64,000 bases of DNA from the NCBI RefSeq assembly GCF_009363555.1, contig NZ_CP045372.1:1437501-1501500 (forward strand), read 5' to 3'. Shown in pieces: positions 39,275-48,025 of this stretch; positions within the stretch are counted from its first letter, which is position 1; the number at the start of each line of letters is the position of its first letter. This stretch comes from Sulfitobacter sp. THAF37. Its GTDB lineage: Bacteria > Pseudomonadota > Alphaproteobacteria > Rhodobacterales > Rhodobacteraceae. Position numbers and translations under genes: made by a program. The notes beneath the pieces were generated by a model. The model had not been told where the DNA came from and made no database searches. It worked only from the letters and a program-made list of their open reading frames with translations.

Positions 39275-39312
39275 GGTTAAGGGTTAGGCAAGGTTGGTTT
39301 AAGAATGGTTAA
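39275..39312 (-). promoter_or_regulatory. Cluster of TTAACC half-sites before comM
   Basis: Read on the minus strand, GTTAACCATTCTTAAACC and then CTTAACC lie 21 to 58 bases before the comM start. They resemble CtrA half-sites, though the spacing TTAA-N6-TTAA is one base short of consensus. Confidence 0.35.
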
Positions 39313-40001
39313 CGCGGATCGTCGCCCGGCCAGGGTGCAGTGTCCGTGCCCATGTCGTAGGGGAACGGGTCATAGGTCGTCTTCAATCCCTCGGCACGCC
39401 AGGCCCGGAATGCGGGGTCGTCGATTGCCGTCTCGCAATAGCGGCGCGCGGCGTCGGAGACGGGCAAATCGTATCCGACGATACGGGCCGCCACCGGCGC
39501 ATAAAACACATCGGCAAGCGAATAGGCCCCGAACAGCCATTGCCCCCGAACCGGCGCGTTCCGCATGGCATGGGTCCAGAGCGTCTCCAGCCGGTCGAGG
39601 TCGGCGCGGACGGCGTCGGACACGGCGAACCCCTTGTTGACGTGCTGCAATTGCATCGGGCAGCTGCCGCGCAGCGCGCCGAAGCCCGACGTCATCGCGG
39701 CGCAAAGCCAGCGTGCGGTCGCCCGTGCGGCGGGATCTGCGGGCCACATGCCGGCGTTGGGATGCCGCTCGGCCAGGGTTTCGGCCATCGCCAGCGACTC
39801 GCCCACCACGGTTCCTTCGGGTGTGCGCAGCACCGGGACCAATGTGGCAGGGGCCAGGGGGGCCAGATCCGCGCTCATGGTGCCGCTGTAAAGGCCGACC
39901 ATGTGCGTCTGATACGGCAGGTGGAATTTCTCCAGCATCAGCCATCCCCGGAGGGACCAGCTGGAGAAGGTGCGATCGCCGATGAAAAGGTCATATGTCA
40001 T
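39309..40001 (-). CDS. Glutathione S-transferase
   Basis: 230 residues. The N-terminal thioredoxin-like domain reads YDLFIGDRTFSSWSLRGWLMLEKF with the Ser-Ser-Trp-Ser active-site region, LVPVLRTPEGTVVGESLAMAETLAE containing the cis-Pro and the GES gamma-glutamyl contact; the rest is the all-helical domain ending AFRAWRAEGL. It resembles maleylacetoacetate-isomerase/zeta-like bacterial GSTs, but the substrate is unknown. Located between comM and the cobalamin genes on the same strand. Confidence 0.88.
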   Translation of the reverse strand: MTYDLFIGDRTFSSWSLRGWLMLEKFHLPYQTHMVGLYSGTMSADLAPLAPATLVPVLRTPEGTVVGESLAMAETLAERHPNAGMWPADPAARATARWLCAAMTSGFGALRGSCPMQLQHVNKGFAVSDAVRADLDRLETLWTHAMRNAPVRGQWLFGAYSLADVFYAPVAARIVGYDLPVSDAARRYCETAIDDPAFRAWRAEGLKTTYDPFPYDMGTDTAPWPGDDPR

Positions 40002-40059
40002 GACCGCAGTTAGCTTGCTTTCGAACTTTCCGGCAAACGCCGAATTGTGCGGTGGACCA

Positions 40060-40641
40060 TCACGGGCGGTGATTGATCCGCCGGACCGTCCAGGTGCCCT
40101 GATGGCAATGCACCTCGGTCACTGACAGGTTGTCGATCTTGTGGGCCATCGCCTGTGTCGCGGATACCCCCAGCGCCCGCTGGACCTGTGTCAGGATGAC
40201 GCCGAAATGCGCCACGGCGATGATATGCGCTTCCGGATGGCTGGCGTTCAGCGTATCGACGGCGCGGTTGACCCGCGCGGCGGCGTCGTTCCAGCTTTCC
40301 CCGCCGGGCGCGGTTATGTCGCCAGGGGTTTCCCAATAGGCGCGGGACAGTTCCGGATGGGTCTTTTCGATCTCGGTGAAATGTTTCCCGTCCCAGTCGC
40401 CAAAATGCAGTTCCCGCAGGTCGTCCCGATGTGGCAGGCGATGGCGGGCCTGTGTCTCAAGCGCGTCTGCCGTGGTGATCGACCGGCTCAGGTCGGAAGA
40501 CACGATCAACGCGGTGTCCGGCAGGAAACGGGTCAGCCGTGTCAGGCGCGGCGTGTCAGACAGGTCGGCCGGAACATCGCGCCAGCCGACAAACGTCTTT
40601 TCGTGCGTTGGGCCGTGCCTGATCCAGTGCCAGGTGGTCAC
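40060..40641 (-). CDS. Histidine phosphatase, CobC-like (alpha-ribazole phosphatase type)
   Basis: 193 residues. RHG at 8-10 is the phosphohistidine motif and SDLSRSITTADAL, LRELHFGDWDGK and AVAHFGVI (second His) complete the phosphoglycerate-mutase-like active site. It starts at a GTG that overlaps the cobU stop (GTGA), so it is coupled to cobU. This context favours a role in nucleotide-loop assembly of cobalamin, removing phosphate from alpha-ribazole phosphate. Confidence 0.85.
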   Translation of the reverse strand: MTTWHWIRHGPTHEKTFVGWRDVPADLSDTPRLTRLTRFLPDTALIVSSDLSRSITTADALETQARHRLPHRDDLRELHFGDWDGKHFTEIEKTHPELSRAYWETPGDITAPGGESWNDAAARVNRAVDTLNASHPEAHIIAVAHFGVILTQVQRALGVSATQAMAHKIDNLSVTEVHCHQGTWTVRRINHRP

Positions 40642-41159
40642 GGCAACTGCCCCTTGAGCGCCAGCGGCAGACCCGCCGTCACCTGCACCACCAGCGCCGC
40701 CTCTTGCGCGAGCAGGATGTTCAGACGCCCCTGTGCCTCGCGAAAGCGGCGGGCCAGTGCATTGTCGGGGACGATCCCGTGCCCGACCTCGTTCGAGACG
40801 ATGACCCAGGGCGCGGCACAGGTGCGCAGCGCAGCCAGCAGCGCGTCTTGTGCAGCGGCAATATCATTTCCGTCCATCATGTGATTGGTCAGCCACATGG
40901 TCGCGCAGTCGATCAGAACATGATCCTGCGCGGTCACATCGGCCAGCGCGGGCCCCAGGTCGAGCGGGGCGTCCACGGTGCGCCACCGGGCATCGCGCCG
41001 TTTCCTGTGGATTGCGACCTTTTGCGCCACCTCGTCATCGAAAACCCGACTGGTGGCAAGGTAAACCATCGGACGCCCGCCTTTTTCCAGCATTGCTTCG
41101 GCCCAGCCAGATTTCCCCGACGCGGCTCCTCCTAGGACAAGTGCGGTTTGCGTCAACAT
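40638..41159 (-). CDS. cobU: Adenosylcobinamide kinase/adenosylcobinamide-phosphate guanylyltransferase
   Basis: 173 residues from the ATG at 41159, preceded by GGGAGGAG. P-loop GGAASGKS at 10-17; the YLATSRVFDDEVAQKVAIHRKRRDARWRTVDAP stretch includes the His that carries the GMP intermediate; LIDCATMWLTNHM and SNEVGHGIVPDNALARRFRE are typical. It phosphorylates adenosylcobinamide and attaches GDP in the last stage of B12 synthesis or salvage. No cobalamin riboswitch is visible in the 96 bases upstream, which are shared with the sigma-factor promoter. Confidence 0.94.
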   Translation of the reverse strand: MLTQTALVLGGAASGKSGWAEAMLEKGGRPMVYLATSRVFDDEVAQKVAIHRKRRDARWRTVDAPLDLGPALADVTAQDHVLIDCATMWLTNHMMDGNDIAAAQDALLAALRTCAAPWVIVSNEVGHGIVPDNALARRFREAQGRLNILLAQEAALVVQVTAGLPLALKGQLP

Positions 41160-41175
41160 TTTTCTCCTCCCGCTC

Positions 41176-41201
41176 GGAACCAATGCGCCGCGTCATGCGT
41201 A
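41176..41201 (+). promoter_or_regulatory. ECF-type promoter before the rpoH2-like gene
   Basis: GGAACC-N16-CGTA, close to the -35/-10 pattern of ECF sigma factors, including the general stress sigma EcfG (GGAAC and CGTT). The predicted transcript would start near 41208, leaving a leader of about 48 bases before the ATG at 41256. Confidence 0.5.
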
Positions 41202-41255
41202 CCTTTCCCAAAGGTTTGTCTCAAGACGTGCTGAGATTTCAGGGGGTATTTGATT

Positions 41256-42134
41256 ATGACGATGCAAACGGCCAGGGAGTTTTCCCTTACGCGAACCGCA
41301 ATGAAAGCGGAACTTCTCGATGCGGATACGGAGCTTGAACTGGCTTATGCATGGCGCGACAAGCGCGATGAAGCGGCGTTGCATCGGCTGATCACCGCCT
41401 ACATGCGTCTGGCGATTTCGATGGCGGGCAAGTTCCGGCGTTATGGCGCGCCGATGAATGATCTGGTTCAGGAGGCCGGCCTGGGCCTGATGAAGGCGGC
41501 GGACAAGTTCGATCCCGACCGAGGCGTTCGTTTTTCCACCTATGCCGTGTGGTGGATCAAGGCGTCCATTCAGGACCATGTGATGCGCAACTGGTCGATG
41601 GTGCGCACCGGTTCCACGTCTTCCCAGAAATCCTTGTTCTTCAACATGCGCCGGGTTCAGGCACGGCTTGAGCGTGAGGCGTCCGCCGCCGGAGAGGCGC
41701 TGGATCGCCACCAGCTTCGGCAGATGATCTCGACCGAGATCGGTGTGCCGCTGCATGACGTTGAGATGATGGAAGGCCGCCTGTCCGGATCTGACTATTC
41801 CCTGAACGCCACCCAATCCGCCGAGGACGAGGGCCGCGAGTGGATCGACGCATTGGTCGATGACAGCATGCAGGCCGCCGAGCGTGTCGAGGACGATCAT
41901 GACACCAGGCAACTCCGCAACTGGCTGGTGGCCGCGATGCAAGAGCTGAACGACCGCGAACAGTTCATCGTCCGCGAGCGCAAGCTGCGCGACCAGCCGC
42001 GCACGCTGGAAAGCCTGGGCGACGAGTTGAAACTGTCCAAGGAGCGGGTGCGCCAGCTTGAAGCGGCGGCTTTCGTCAAGATGCGCAAGTCACTGGAAGG
42101 GCAGTCGCGCGAGGTCCTGCATTTCCTGAACTGA
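41256..42134 (+). CDS. RpoH-family heat-shock/oxidative-stress sigma factor, RpoH2-like
   Basis: 292 residues from the ATG at 41256 (AGGGGG upstream). Region 2 reads YMRLAISMAGKFRRYGAPMNDLVQEAGLGLMKAADKFDPDRGVRFSTYAVWWIKASIQDHVMRNWSMV, the RpoH box appears as QKSLFFNMRR (124-133), and region 4.2 is ESLGDELKLSKERVRQLEAAAFVKMR. Many Rhodobacteraceae have two RpoH factors; the divergence from the usual RpoH1 sequence and the ECF-type promoter favour the RpoH2 class, which answers photo-oxidative stress. That subclass assignment is inference. Confidence 0.85.
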   Translation: MTMQTAREFSLTRTAMKAELLDADTELELAYAWRDKRDEAALHRLITAYMRLAISMAGKFRRYGAPMNDLVQEAGLGLMKAADKFDPDRGVRFSTYAVWWIKASIQDHVMRNWSMVRTGSTSSQKSLFFNMRRVQARLEREASAAGEALDRHQLRQMISTEIGVPLHDVEMMEGRLSGSDYSLNATQSAEDEGREWIDALVDDSMQAAERVEDDHDTRQLRNWLVAAMQELNDREQFIVRERKLRDQPRTLESLGDELKLSKERVRQLEAAAFVKMRKSLEGQSREVLHFLN

Positions 42135-42222
42135 TCCGCCCCAAGGCACGCGCAGGGGCTGGCACTTCGACAGCCCGCCGCATATGGTCCCCGGCAAGAT
42201 GCGATCTTGCGGGGGCGAACAT

Positions 42223-43416
42223 ATGCTTGCAGGCAAACATATTCTGCTGATCATCGGCGGCGGCATCGCCGCATTCAAAACGCTGGAACTGATCCGCCGC
42301 CTGCGCGAACGCGGGGCTGAGGTCACGCCGGTTCTCACCGCGGCTGGGGCGCAGTTCGTCACACCTCTTTCGGTGTCTGCGCTGGCGGGAAAGACCGTTT
42401 TTCAGGATCTTTTCGATCTCAACGATGAGGCCGAGATGGGGCATATCCAGCTTAGCCGGGTGGCCGATCTGGTGGTCGTGGCACCGGCGACGGCGGACCT
42501 GATGGCCAAGATGGCGCAGGGGCTGGCAAATGACCTTGCCTCTACCCTGCTGCTGGCCACCGATACGCCCGTCCTGCTGGCCCCGGCGATGAACGTGCGC
42601 ATGTGGCAGCATCCCGCCACGCAGCGCAATCTGGCCACACTTCGGGCCGACGGGATTGCCACGGTCGGGCCGAATGACGGCGACATGGCCTGTGGTGAGT
42701 TCGGCCCCGGACGCATGGCCGAACCGATGGAGATCGTGACAGAGATAGCGGCGCGGCTGACCGACGGGCCGCTCAGGGGCAAACGCATCCTTGTCACCTC
42801 CGGTCCCACGCACGAACCGATCGACCCGGTCCGTTATATCGCGAACCGATCCTCCGGTGCGCAAGGGGCGGCGCTGGGCCAGGCGCTGGCGGCGCTGGGG
42901 GCTGAAGTGGTTTTCGTCACCGGCCCCGCCGATGTGCCCCCGCCCCAAGGGGTCAATGTGGTGCGCGTTGAAACGGCGCAGCAGATGCTTGATGCGGTAC
43001 AGGCCGCCTTGCCCGCCGATGCTGCGGTCTTTGCCGCTGCCGTCGCTGATTGGCGGGTCAGCTCGGCCAGTGACCGCAAGCTGAAAAAATCGAAGGACGG
43101 GCTGCCTGAACTGACCTTTGCTGAAAATCCCGATATCCTGAAGACTGTCAGCCGGATGGAGCAGGGGCGTCCCGGTCTTGTCGTGGGGTTCGCCGCCGAA
43201 ACCGACGACGTGATCGACAACGCGACCGCCAAACGCAGGCGCAAGGGCTGTGATTGGATCGTCGCAAATGACGTCTCGCCCGCCACTGGTATCATGGGCG
43301 GAACAGAAAACGCGGTGATCCTGATTTCGGACGAGGGGGCTGAAACCTGGGACCGCGCGGGCAAGGATGTGGTTGCCCGCAAGCTGGCGGCCCGCATAGC
43401 GCAGGCACTGGGGTAG
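42223..43416 (+). CDS. coaBC: Bifunctional phosphopantothenoylcysteine decarboxylase/synthetase
   Basis: 397 residues from the ATG at 42223 (GGGGGCG upstream). The flavoprotein CoaC half (1-180) has [45 protein letters not shown] and the PAMNVRMW loop; CoaB (190-397) begins [26 protein letters not shown] and has AAVADWRV and [12 protein letters not shown]. It converts phosphopantothenate to phosphopantetheine for coenzyme A. The dut gene begins eight bases after its stop, a widespread pairing. Confidence 0.95.
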   Translation: MLAGKHILLIIGGGIAAFKTLELIRRLRERGAEVTPVLTAAGAQFVTPLSVSALAGKTVFQDLFDLNDEAEMGHIQLSRVADLVVVAPATADLMAKMAQGLANDLASTLLLATDTPVLLAPAMNVRMWQHPATQRNLATLRADGIATVGPNDGDMACGEFGPGRMAEPMEIVTEIAARLTDGPLRGKRILVTSGPTHEPIDPVRYIANRSSGAQGAALGQALAALGAEVVFVTGPADVPPPQGVNVVRVETAQQMLDAVQAALPADAAVFAAAVADWRVSSASDRKLKKSKDGLPELTFAENPDILKTVSRMEQGRPGLVVGFAAETDDVIDNATAKRRRKGCDWIVANDVSPATGIMGGTENAVILISDEGAETWDRAGKDVVARKLAARIAQALG

Positions 43417-43424
43417 GTGCGGAC

Positions 43425-43877
43425 ATGGTGAATATTCTCCTCCGCTGGGCCGAAGGCGCTGACGAGGCGCTGGGCCTGCCAGCCTATGAAACCGAACAGG
43501 CCGCCGGTGCGGACTTGCGGGCCAACTTGCCGGACGGGCCGGTCACTCTGCCTCCGGCGGGCCGCGCGCTGATTTCCACCGGGTTGCACATGGCAATCCC
43601 GCGGGGGTTCGAGGTGCAGATCAGGCCGCGTTCAGGCCTCGCGCTGAAACACGGGCTGACCTTGCCCAACAGCCCGGGCACCATCGACGCTGATTATCGC
43701 GGGGTTGTCGGGGTCATCCTGCTGAATGCCGGGACCGAGGCGTTCGAGGTCACTCACGGTATGCGGATCGCACAGATGGTGGTCGCACCGGTGGTGCAGG
43801 CGGTTTTCACTCATGCCGCCGACCTGGACGATACCGCGCGGGGCAGCGGTGGTTTCGGGTCCACCGGGGTCGACTGA
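43425..43877 (+). CDS. dut: dUTP diphosphatase
   Basis: 150 residues, trimeric dUTPase with motifs in order: AGADLRANL (1), [12 protein letters not shown] (2), [17 protein letters not shown] (3), [10 protein letters not shown] (4) and the flexible C-terminal [10 protein letters not shown] (5) that closes over the substrate. It removes dUTP and supplies dUMP for thymidylate. Its stop overlaps the next ATG (TGATG). Confidence 0.96.
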   Translation: MVNILLRWAEGADEALGLPAYETEQAAGADLRANLPDGPVTLPPAGRALISTGLHMAIPRGFEVQIRPRSGLALKHGLTLPNSPGTIDADYRGVVGVILLNAGTEAFEVTHGMRIAQMVVAPVVQAVFTHAADLDDTARGSGGFGSTGVD

Positions 43878-44932
43878 TGCTGCTGGTCGCGATCATGGCC
43901 GCGGCAATCTGGTTCGGCGGCAGGCTGATCGGTGCGCCGCGTGAGGTGCGGCTGACCCTTCTGGGGCTGCTTTATGTCGCGGTGCTGGGTATTCAGGTGG
44001 CCTTTCCCGCAACCCATCCGCTGGTAATCAACACCGGCGGCAGCGCCGCCCCCTGGCTGCTGTTGGGCGGGGCTGTAGCGATTTTTCTGTCGTATCGCGG
44101 CCTCATCCGCGCACTGCGTCGGCGGGCGGACAGCGAAGCGTCGCAGCCCGACCCACCGCAGGGGGGCGGGGGGTTCTCGGATACCGAACTCAATCGCTAT
44201 GCCCGCCACATCGTCCTGCGCGAGGTCGGCGGGGCGGGTCAGAAGGCGATGAAGGATGCGCGCGTCCTGGTGATCGGCGCGGGCGGTCTGGGCGCGCCGG
44301 TCCTGCAATACCTTGCCGCCGCCGGTGTCGGCACCATCGGGGTGATCGACGACGACACGGTCGAGAACGCCAACCTCCAGCGCCAGGTGATCCACCGCGA
44401 TTCCGCCATCGGGATGCCCAAGGTGTTCTCCGCCCAGCAGGCGGTGGAGGCGCAGAACCCTTTCGTCACTCTGCGTCCCTATCATCGCCGCCTGACCGCC
44501 GAGATCGCGGATGAACTGGTCGCGGACTATGACCTGGTGCTGGACGGCTGCGATAATTTCGAAACCCGCTATCTGGTGAATTCGGCATGCGTGCGCGCCG
44601 GAAAGCCGCTGGTCTCGGGCGCGTTGAGCCAGTGGGAAGGTCAGCTTTCGGTGTTCGACCCGGCGCGCGGCGCGCCCTGCTACCGGTGCATTTTCGACGC
44701 GCCCCCCGCACCGCATCTGGCGCCGTCCTGCGCCGAGGCGGGGGTGATCGGGCCGCTGCCCGGTGTCGTCGGTTCCATGATGGCGATCGAGGCGATCAAG
44801 CTGATCACCGGGGCGGGCACACCGGCACGGGGGCAGATGCTGATCTACGATGCGCTCTTTGGCGAAAACCGCAGCATCACCGTGCAGCGCCGGGCCGATT
44901 GTCCCACCTGCGGTGCGGATGCCGCCGCGTGA
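43877..44932 (+). CDS. MoeB/ThiF-family adenylyltransferase with N-terminal membrane anchor
   Basis: 351 residues. Residues 1-80 contain about three hydrophobic helices (1-19, 26-44, 59-77); after a linker rich in Pro/Gly the E1-like domain starts near 100 with ELNRYARHIVLREVGGAGQKAMK, nucleotide loop GAGGLG (134-139), and the zinc cysteine pairs CYRC and CPTC. MoeB activates the C-terminus of MoaD for molybdopterin synthesis; ThiF does the same for ThiS. The membrane anchor is unusual for this family. It is coupled to dut by a TGATG overlap. Confidence 0.85.
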   Translation: MLLVAIMAAAIWFGGRLIGAPREVRLTLLGLLYVAVLGIQVAFPATHPLVINTGGSAAPWLLLGGAVAIFLSYRGLIRALRRRADSEASQPDPPQGGGGFSDTELNRYARHIVLREVGGAGQKAMKDARVLVIGAGGLGAPVLQYLAAAGVGTIGVIDDDTVENANLQRQVIHRDSAIGMPKVFSAQQAVEAQNPFVTLRPYHRRLTAEIADELVADYDLVLDGCDNFETRYLVNSACVRAGKPLVSGALSQWEGQLSVFDPARGAPCYRCIFDAPPAPHLAPSCAEAGVIGPLPGVVGSMMAIEAIKLITGAGTPARGQMLIYDALFGENRSITVQRRADCPTCGADAAA

Positions 44933-44991
44933 TGTCGGGCGCATTGTAACTGACCGCGCCGCGACCTAGCTTGGGGGCAAAGGAGTTCCCC

Positions 44992-47007
44992 ATGACAAAT
45001 CCGCTGCTGCAAGACTGGCACACACCCTTCGATCTCGCCCCCTTCGACCGGATATCCGACGATGACTTCGCGCCCGCGCTGGAACAGGCGCTGGCGGCCC
45101 ACAACGCCGAAATCGAGGCAATCGCGCAGAACGGCGACCCCGCCGGTTTCGCGAACACGGTCGAGGCGCTGGAGGCTGCGGGCGGGGCGCTGGACAAGGT
45201 GCTGGGCGTGTTCTTTACGGTCGCCGGGGCCGACAGCACCCCGGCGCGGGAAAAGCTGCAGCGCGACTTTTCGCCCAGGCTGGCCGCCCATTTTTCCGAG
45301 ATTTCGGCGAACAAGGCGCTGTTCGCCCGCGTGGCCGAGGTATGGGACAAGCGTGACGATCTGGACCTGACGGATGAACAGGCGCGGGTGCTGATGCTGA
45401 CCCACCGCGGTTTCGTCCGGGCCGGTGCGGCGCTCGACGGAGAGGAAGCTGCCCGGATGAAGGAGATCAAGGGGCGGCTTGCGGTGCTGGGCACCCAGTT
45501 TACCCAGAACCTGCTGGCCGATGAGCGCAGCTGGTACATGGAGCTGGCCGAGGATGACCTGACGGGGCTGCCGGATTTCGTGGTCGATGCCGCCCGTGCC
45601 GCTGGCGAAGAAAAAGGCGCCGACGGCCCCGTGGTCACTCTGTCGCGGTCGCTGATCGTGCCGTTCCTGCAATTCTCGCCCCGTCGCGATCTGCGCGAGC
45701 GGGCGTTTCGTGCCTGGGAGGCGCGGGGCGCTGGTGGAGGTGAGACCGACAACCGCGCCATCGCGGCCGAGATCCTGGCCCTGCGCGAGGAACGCGCCAA
45801 GTTGCTGGGATATGAGACCTTCGCGGCCTACAAGCTGGAAACTGAAATGGCCAAGACGCCCGAAGCGGTGCGCGGCCTGCTGATGGAGGTCTGGGCGCCG
45901 GCCAAGGCACAGGCGCAGGCCGACGCAGAGGTTCTGACCGGCATGATGCATGCCGATGGGGTGAACGGCGATCTCGCCCCCTGGGACTGGCGCTACTACG
46001 CTGAGAAACGGCGCGCGGCGGAGCATGACCTCGATGAGGCGGGATTGAAGCCGTATTTCCAGCTCGACCGGATGATCGAAGCGGCGTTTGACTGTGCCAA
46101 CCGGCTGTTCGGACTGGAATTCGCGCCTCTGGACGTCCCGCTGTATCACGCGGATTGCCGGGCCTGGGATGTGACGCGCAATGGCGTGCATGTCGCGGTT
46201 TTCATCGGAGATTACTTTGCCCGCGGGTCAAAGCGGTCAGGCGCCTGGTGTTCGGCCATGCGCGGGCAGGCGAAGTTCCCCAAGGACCAGCGCCCTGTGG
46301 TGATCAATGTCTGCAACTTTGCCAAGTCCGACCCGGCGTTGCTGTCCTACGACGACGCGCGCACCCTGTTTCATGAATTCGGCCATGCGCTGCACCAGAT
46401 GCTGTCCGATGTGACCTATGAAAGCGTCAGCGGCACGTCCGTCGCGCGGGACTTCGTGGAACTGCCGAGCCAGCTGTATGAGCACTGGCTGGAGGTTCCG
46501 GAGGTGCTGGGAAAATTCGCGATCCATGCCCGCACCGGGGAACCGATGCCCAAGGAGATGCTGGACAAGGTACTGGCGGCGGCCACCTTCGATATGGGGT
46601 TCCAGACGGTGGAATACGTAGCTTCCGCCCTTGTGGACCTCTCGTTTCATGACGGGTCCGCCCCCGCCGACCCGATGGCGCGGCAGGCCGAGGTTCTGGC
46701 GGACATCGGCATGCCCGACGCGATCCGCATGCGCCATGCCACGCCGCAGTTCGCGCATGTCTTTTCGGGAGATGGCTATTCCAGCGGTTACTACAGCTAC
46801 ATGTGGTCCGAAGTCATGGACGCCGACGCGTTCGAGGCCTTTGAAGAAGCGGGCGGCGCCTTCGATCCGGACACGGCAGCGGCGCTGGAGCGGCATATCC
46901 TGTCCACAGGCGGCAGCCGCGATGCGGCAGAGCTTTACACCGCTTTCCGGGGCCGCCTGCCGGGGGTCGAAGCCTTGCTGCGGGGCCGGGGGCTGATGGC
47001 GGGTTGA
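44992..47007 (+). CDS. M3-family zinc metallopeptidase, peptidyl-dipeptidase Dcp-like
   Basis: 671 residues from the ATG at 44992 (AAAGGAG upstream). The zinc motif HEFGH is at 461-465 with the third ligand Glu further on in YESVSGTSVARDFVELPSQ. The sequence follows Dcp/oligopeptidase A throughout, e.g. NPLLQDWHTPFDLAPFDRI at the start and GGSRDAAELYTAFRGRLPGVEALLRGRGL at the end. No signal peptide, so a cytoplasmic enzyme for degrading short peptides. Confidence 0.93.
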   Translation: MTNPLLQDWHTPFDLAPFDRISDDDFAPALEQALAAHNAEIEAIAQNGDPAGFANTVEALEAAGGALDKVLGVFFTVAGADSTPAREKLQRDFSPRLAAHFSEISANKALFARVAEVWDKRDDLDLTDEQARVLMLTHRGFVRAGAALDGEEAARMKEIKGRLAVLGTQFTQNLLADERSWYMELAEDDLTGLPDFVVDAARAAGEEKGADGPVVTLSRSLIVPFLQFSPRRDLRERAFRAWEARGAGGGETDNRAIAAEILALREERAKLLGYETFAAYKLETEMAKTPEAVRGLLMEVWAPAKAQAQADAEVLTGMMHADGVNGDLAPWDWRYYAEKRRAAEHDLDEAGLKPYFQLDRMIEAAFDCANRLFGLEFAPLDVPLYHADCRAWDVTRNGVHVAVFIGDYFARGSKRSGAWCSAMRGQAKFPKDQRPVVINVCNFAKSDPALLSYDDARTLFHEFGHALHQMLSDVTYESVSGTSVARDFVELPSQLYEHWLEVPEVLGKFAIHARTGEPMPKEMLDKVLAAATFDMGFQTVEYVASALVDLSFHDGSAPADPMARQAEVLADIGMPDAIRMRHATPQFAHVFSGDGYSSGYYSYMWSEVMDADAFEAFEEAGGAFDPDTAAALERHILSTGGSRDAAELYTAFRGRLPGVEALLRGRGLMAG

Positions 47008-47089
47008 AACGGAGCGGGTGCTCCGCGGCCATCTTTCGTTGATTTTGGCCTGACCACCCGCCGTCCGACTGCCACGGACAATTGGCCGA

Positions 47090-48022
47090 TCAGTAACCCA
47101 GCCCGCGATCGACGAGGTTGAGAAAGTCTTCTCCCGCCTCGCCCCGGCGGATGTTTTCCGCGATGGAGGCGGAGGCGGTGCTGGCGCGGGTTGCGGCGGC
47201 AATGTGGGGGGTCACGGTGACTTTGGGGTGCGCCCAATAGGGGTGATCCTGCGGCAACGGTTCGGTGCGGAAGACGTCAAGCGTGGCGTGTCCGATCTGG
47301 CCGCTGTCGAGCGCCGCCAGCAACGCGTCGTCGTCGATCAGCGGGCCGCGACCCGGGTTGATGATGCAGGCGCCCCGCGGCATCAGGGCCAGCGTTTCGG
47401 CATTCAGCGTGTTCTCGGTCGCCGGTGTGTCGGGCAACAGCAATACGGCGATCTCGGCCTTGGCCAGGGCGTCTTGCAGGCCGTCCTCTCCGTGCAGGCA
47501 GGTGACACCCGGAACGTCCTTGGGGCTGCGCGACCAGCCGGTGACGTCGAAACCGATGCGTGTCAGCATCTCTGCCGCGGCGCTGCCGAGGGCACCCATG
47601 CCCAGCATCACGACCGAACGCTCCTCAGCCAGCGGCGGTGTGCGCGGCGCCCAGCGGGGGTCGGTGCGCGTGATGTCGGTGTCCAGCCCCAGATGGTAGC
47701 GCAAAACGTGGCCGCTGACCCATTCCACCATGCCTTTCGTCAGGCCGGGGTCGACCATGCGCGCCAATGGTATCTCAAGCGTCTCGTTGCCCACGATCCT
47801 CTCCACCCCCGCCCAGAGGTTCAGCACCGCCTTTGCGCGGGTGTAGGGGGTGAAATCCTGCAGGTCGCTGTTCGGGGCATACACGATATAGTCCACCTCT
47901 GCCGCGGGCATGTCGGTTGCCAGCCGCGCATCGAGACCGGCTGCGGACAGGGCCTTGCGCAGAGGCTGCTCATAGGTTTCCCAGCCTTCTTGCTTGGCGG
48001 CGAACAGGACATTGACGGTCAT
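47090..48022 (-). CDS. D-isomer 2-hydroxyacid dehydrogenase, GhrA-like glyoxylate/hydroxypyruvate reductase
   Basis: 310 residues. The Rossmann loop is GMGALGSAAAEMLTRIGF, followed by the conserved INPGRGPLIDDDALLAALDSGQIGHATLDVFRTEPLP (catalytic Arg and Glu regions) and PHIAAATR with the catalytic His. The N-terminal substrate domain resembles GhrA, which reduces glyoxylate and hydroxypyruvate with NADPH. It begins three bases after the rodA stop, so it is probably carried on the elongation-cluster transcript although its chemistry is unrelated. Confidence 0.86.
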   Translation of the reverse strand: MTVNVLFAAKQEGWETYEQPLRKALSAAGLDARLATDMPAAEVDYIVYAPNSDLQDFTPYTRAKAVLNLWAGVERIVGNETLEIPLARMVDPGLTKGMVEWVSGHVLRYHLGLDTDITRTDPRWAPRTPPLAEERSVVMLGMGALGSAAAEMLTRIGFDVTGWSRSPKDVPGVTCLHGEDGLQDALAKAEIAVLLLPDTPATENTLNAETLALMPRGACIINPGRGPLIDDDALLAALDSGQIGHATLDVFRTEPLPQDHPYWAHPKVTVTPHIAAATRASTASASIAENIRRGEAGEDFLNLVDRGLGY

Positions 48023-48025
48023 GGA

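Noticed and set aside
41160..41255. Cobalamin riboswitch before cobU
   Set aside because: The gap is under 100 bases and has no B12-box-like sequence; it is better explained by the sigma-factor promoter.
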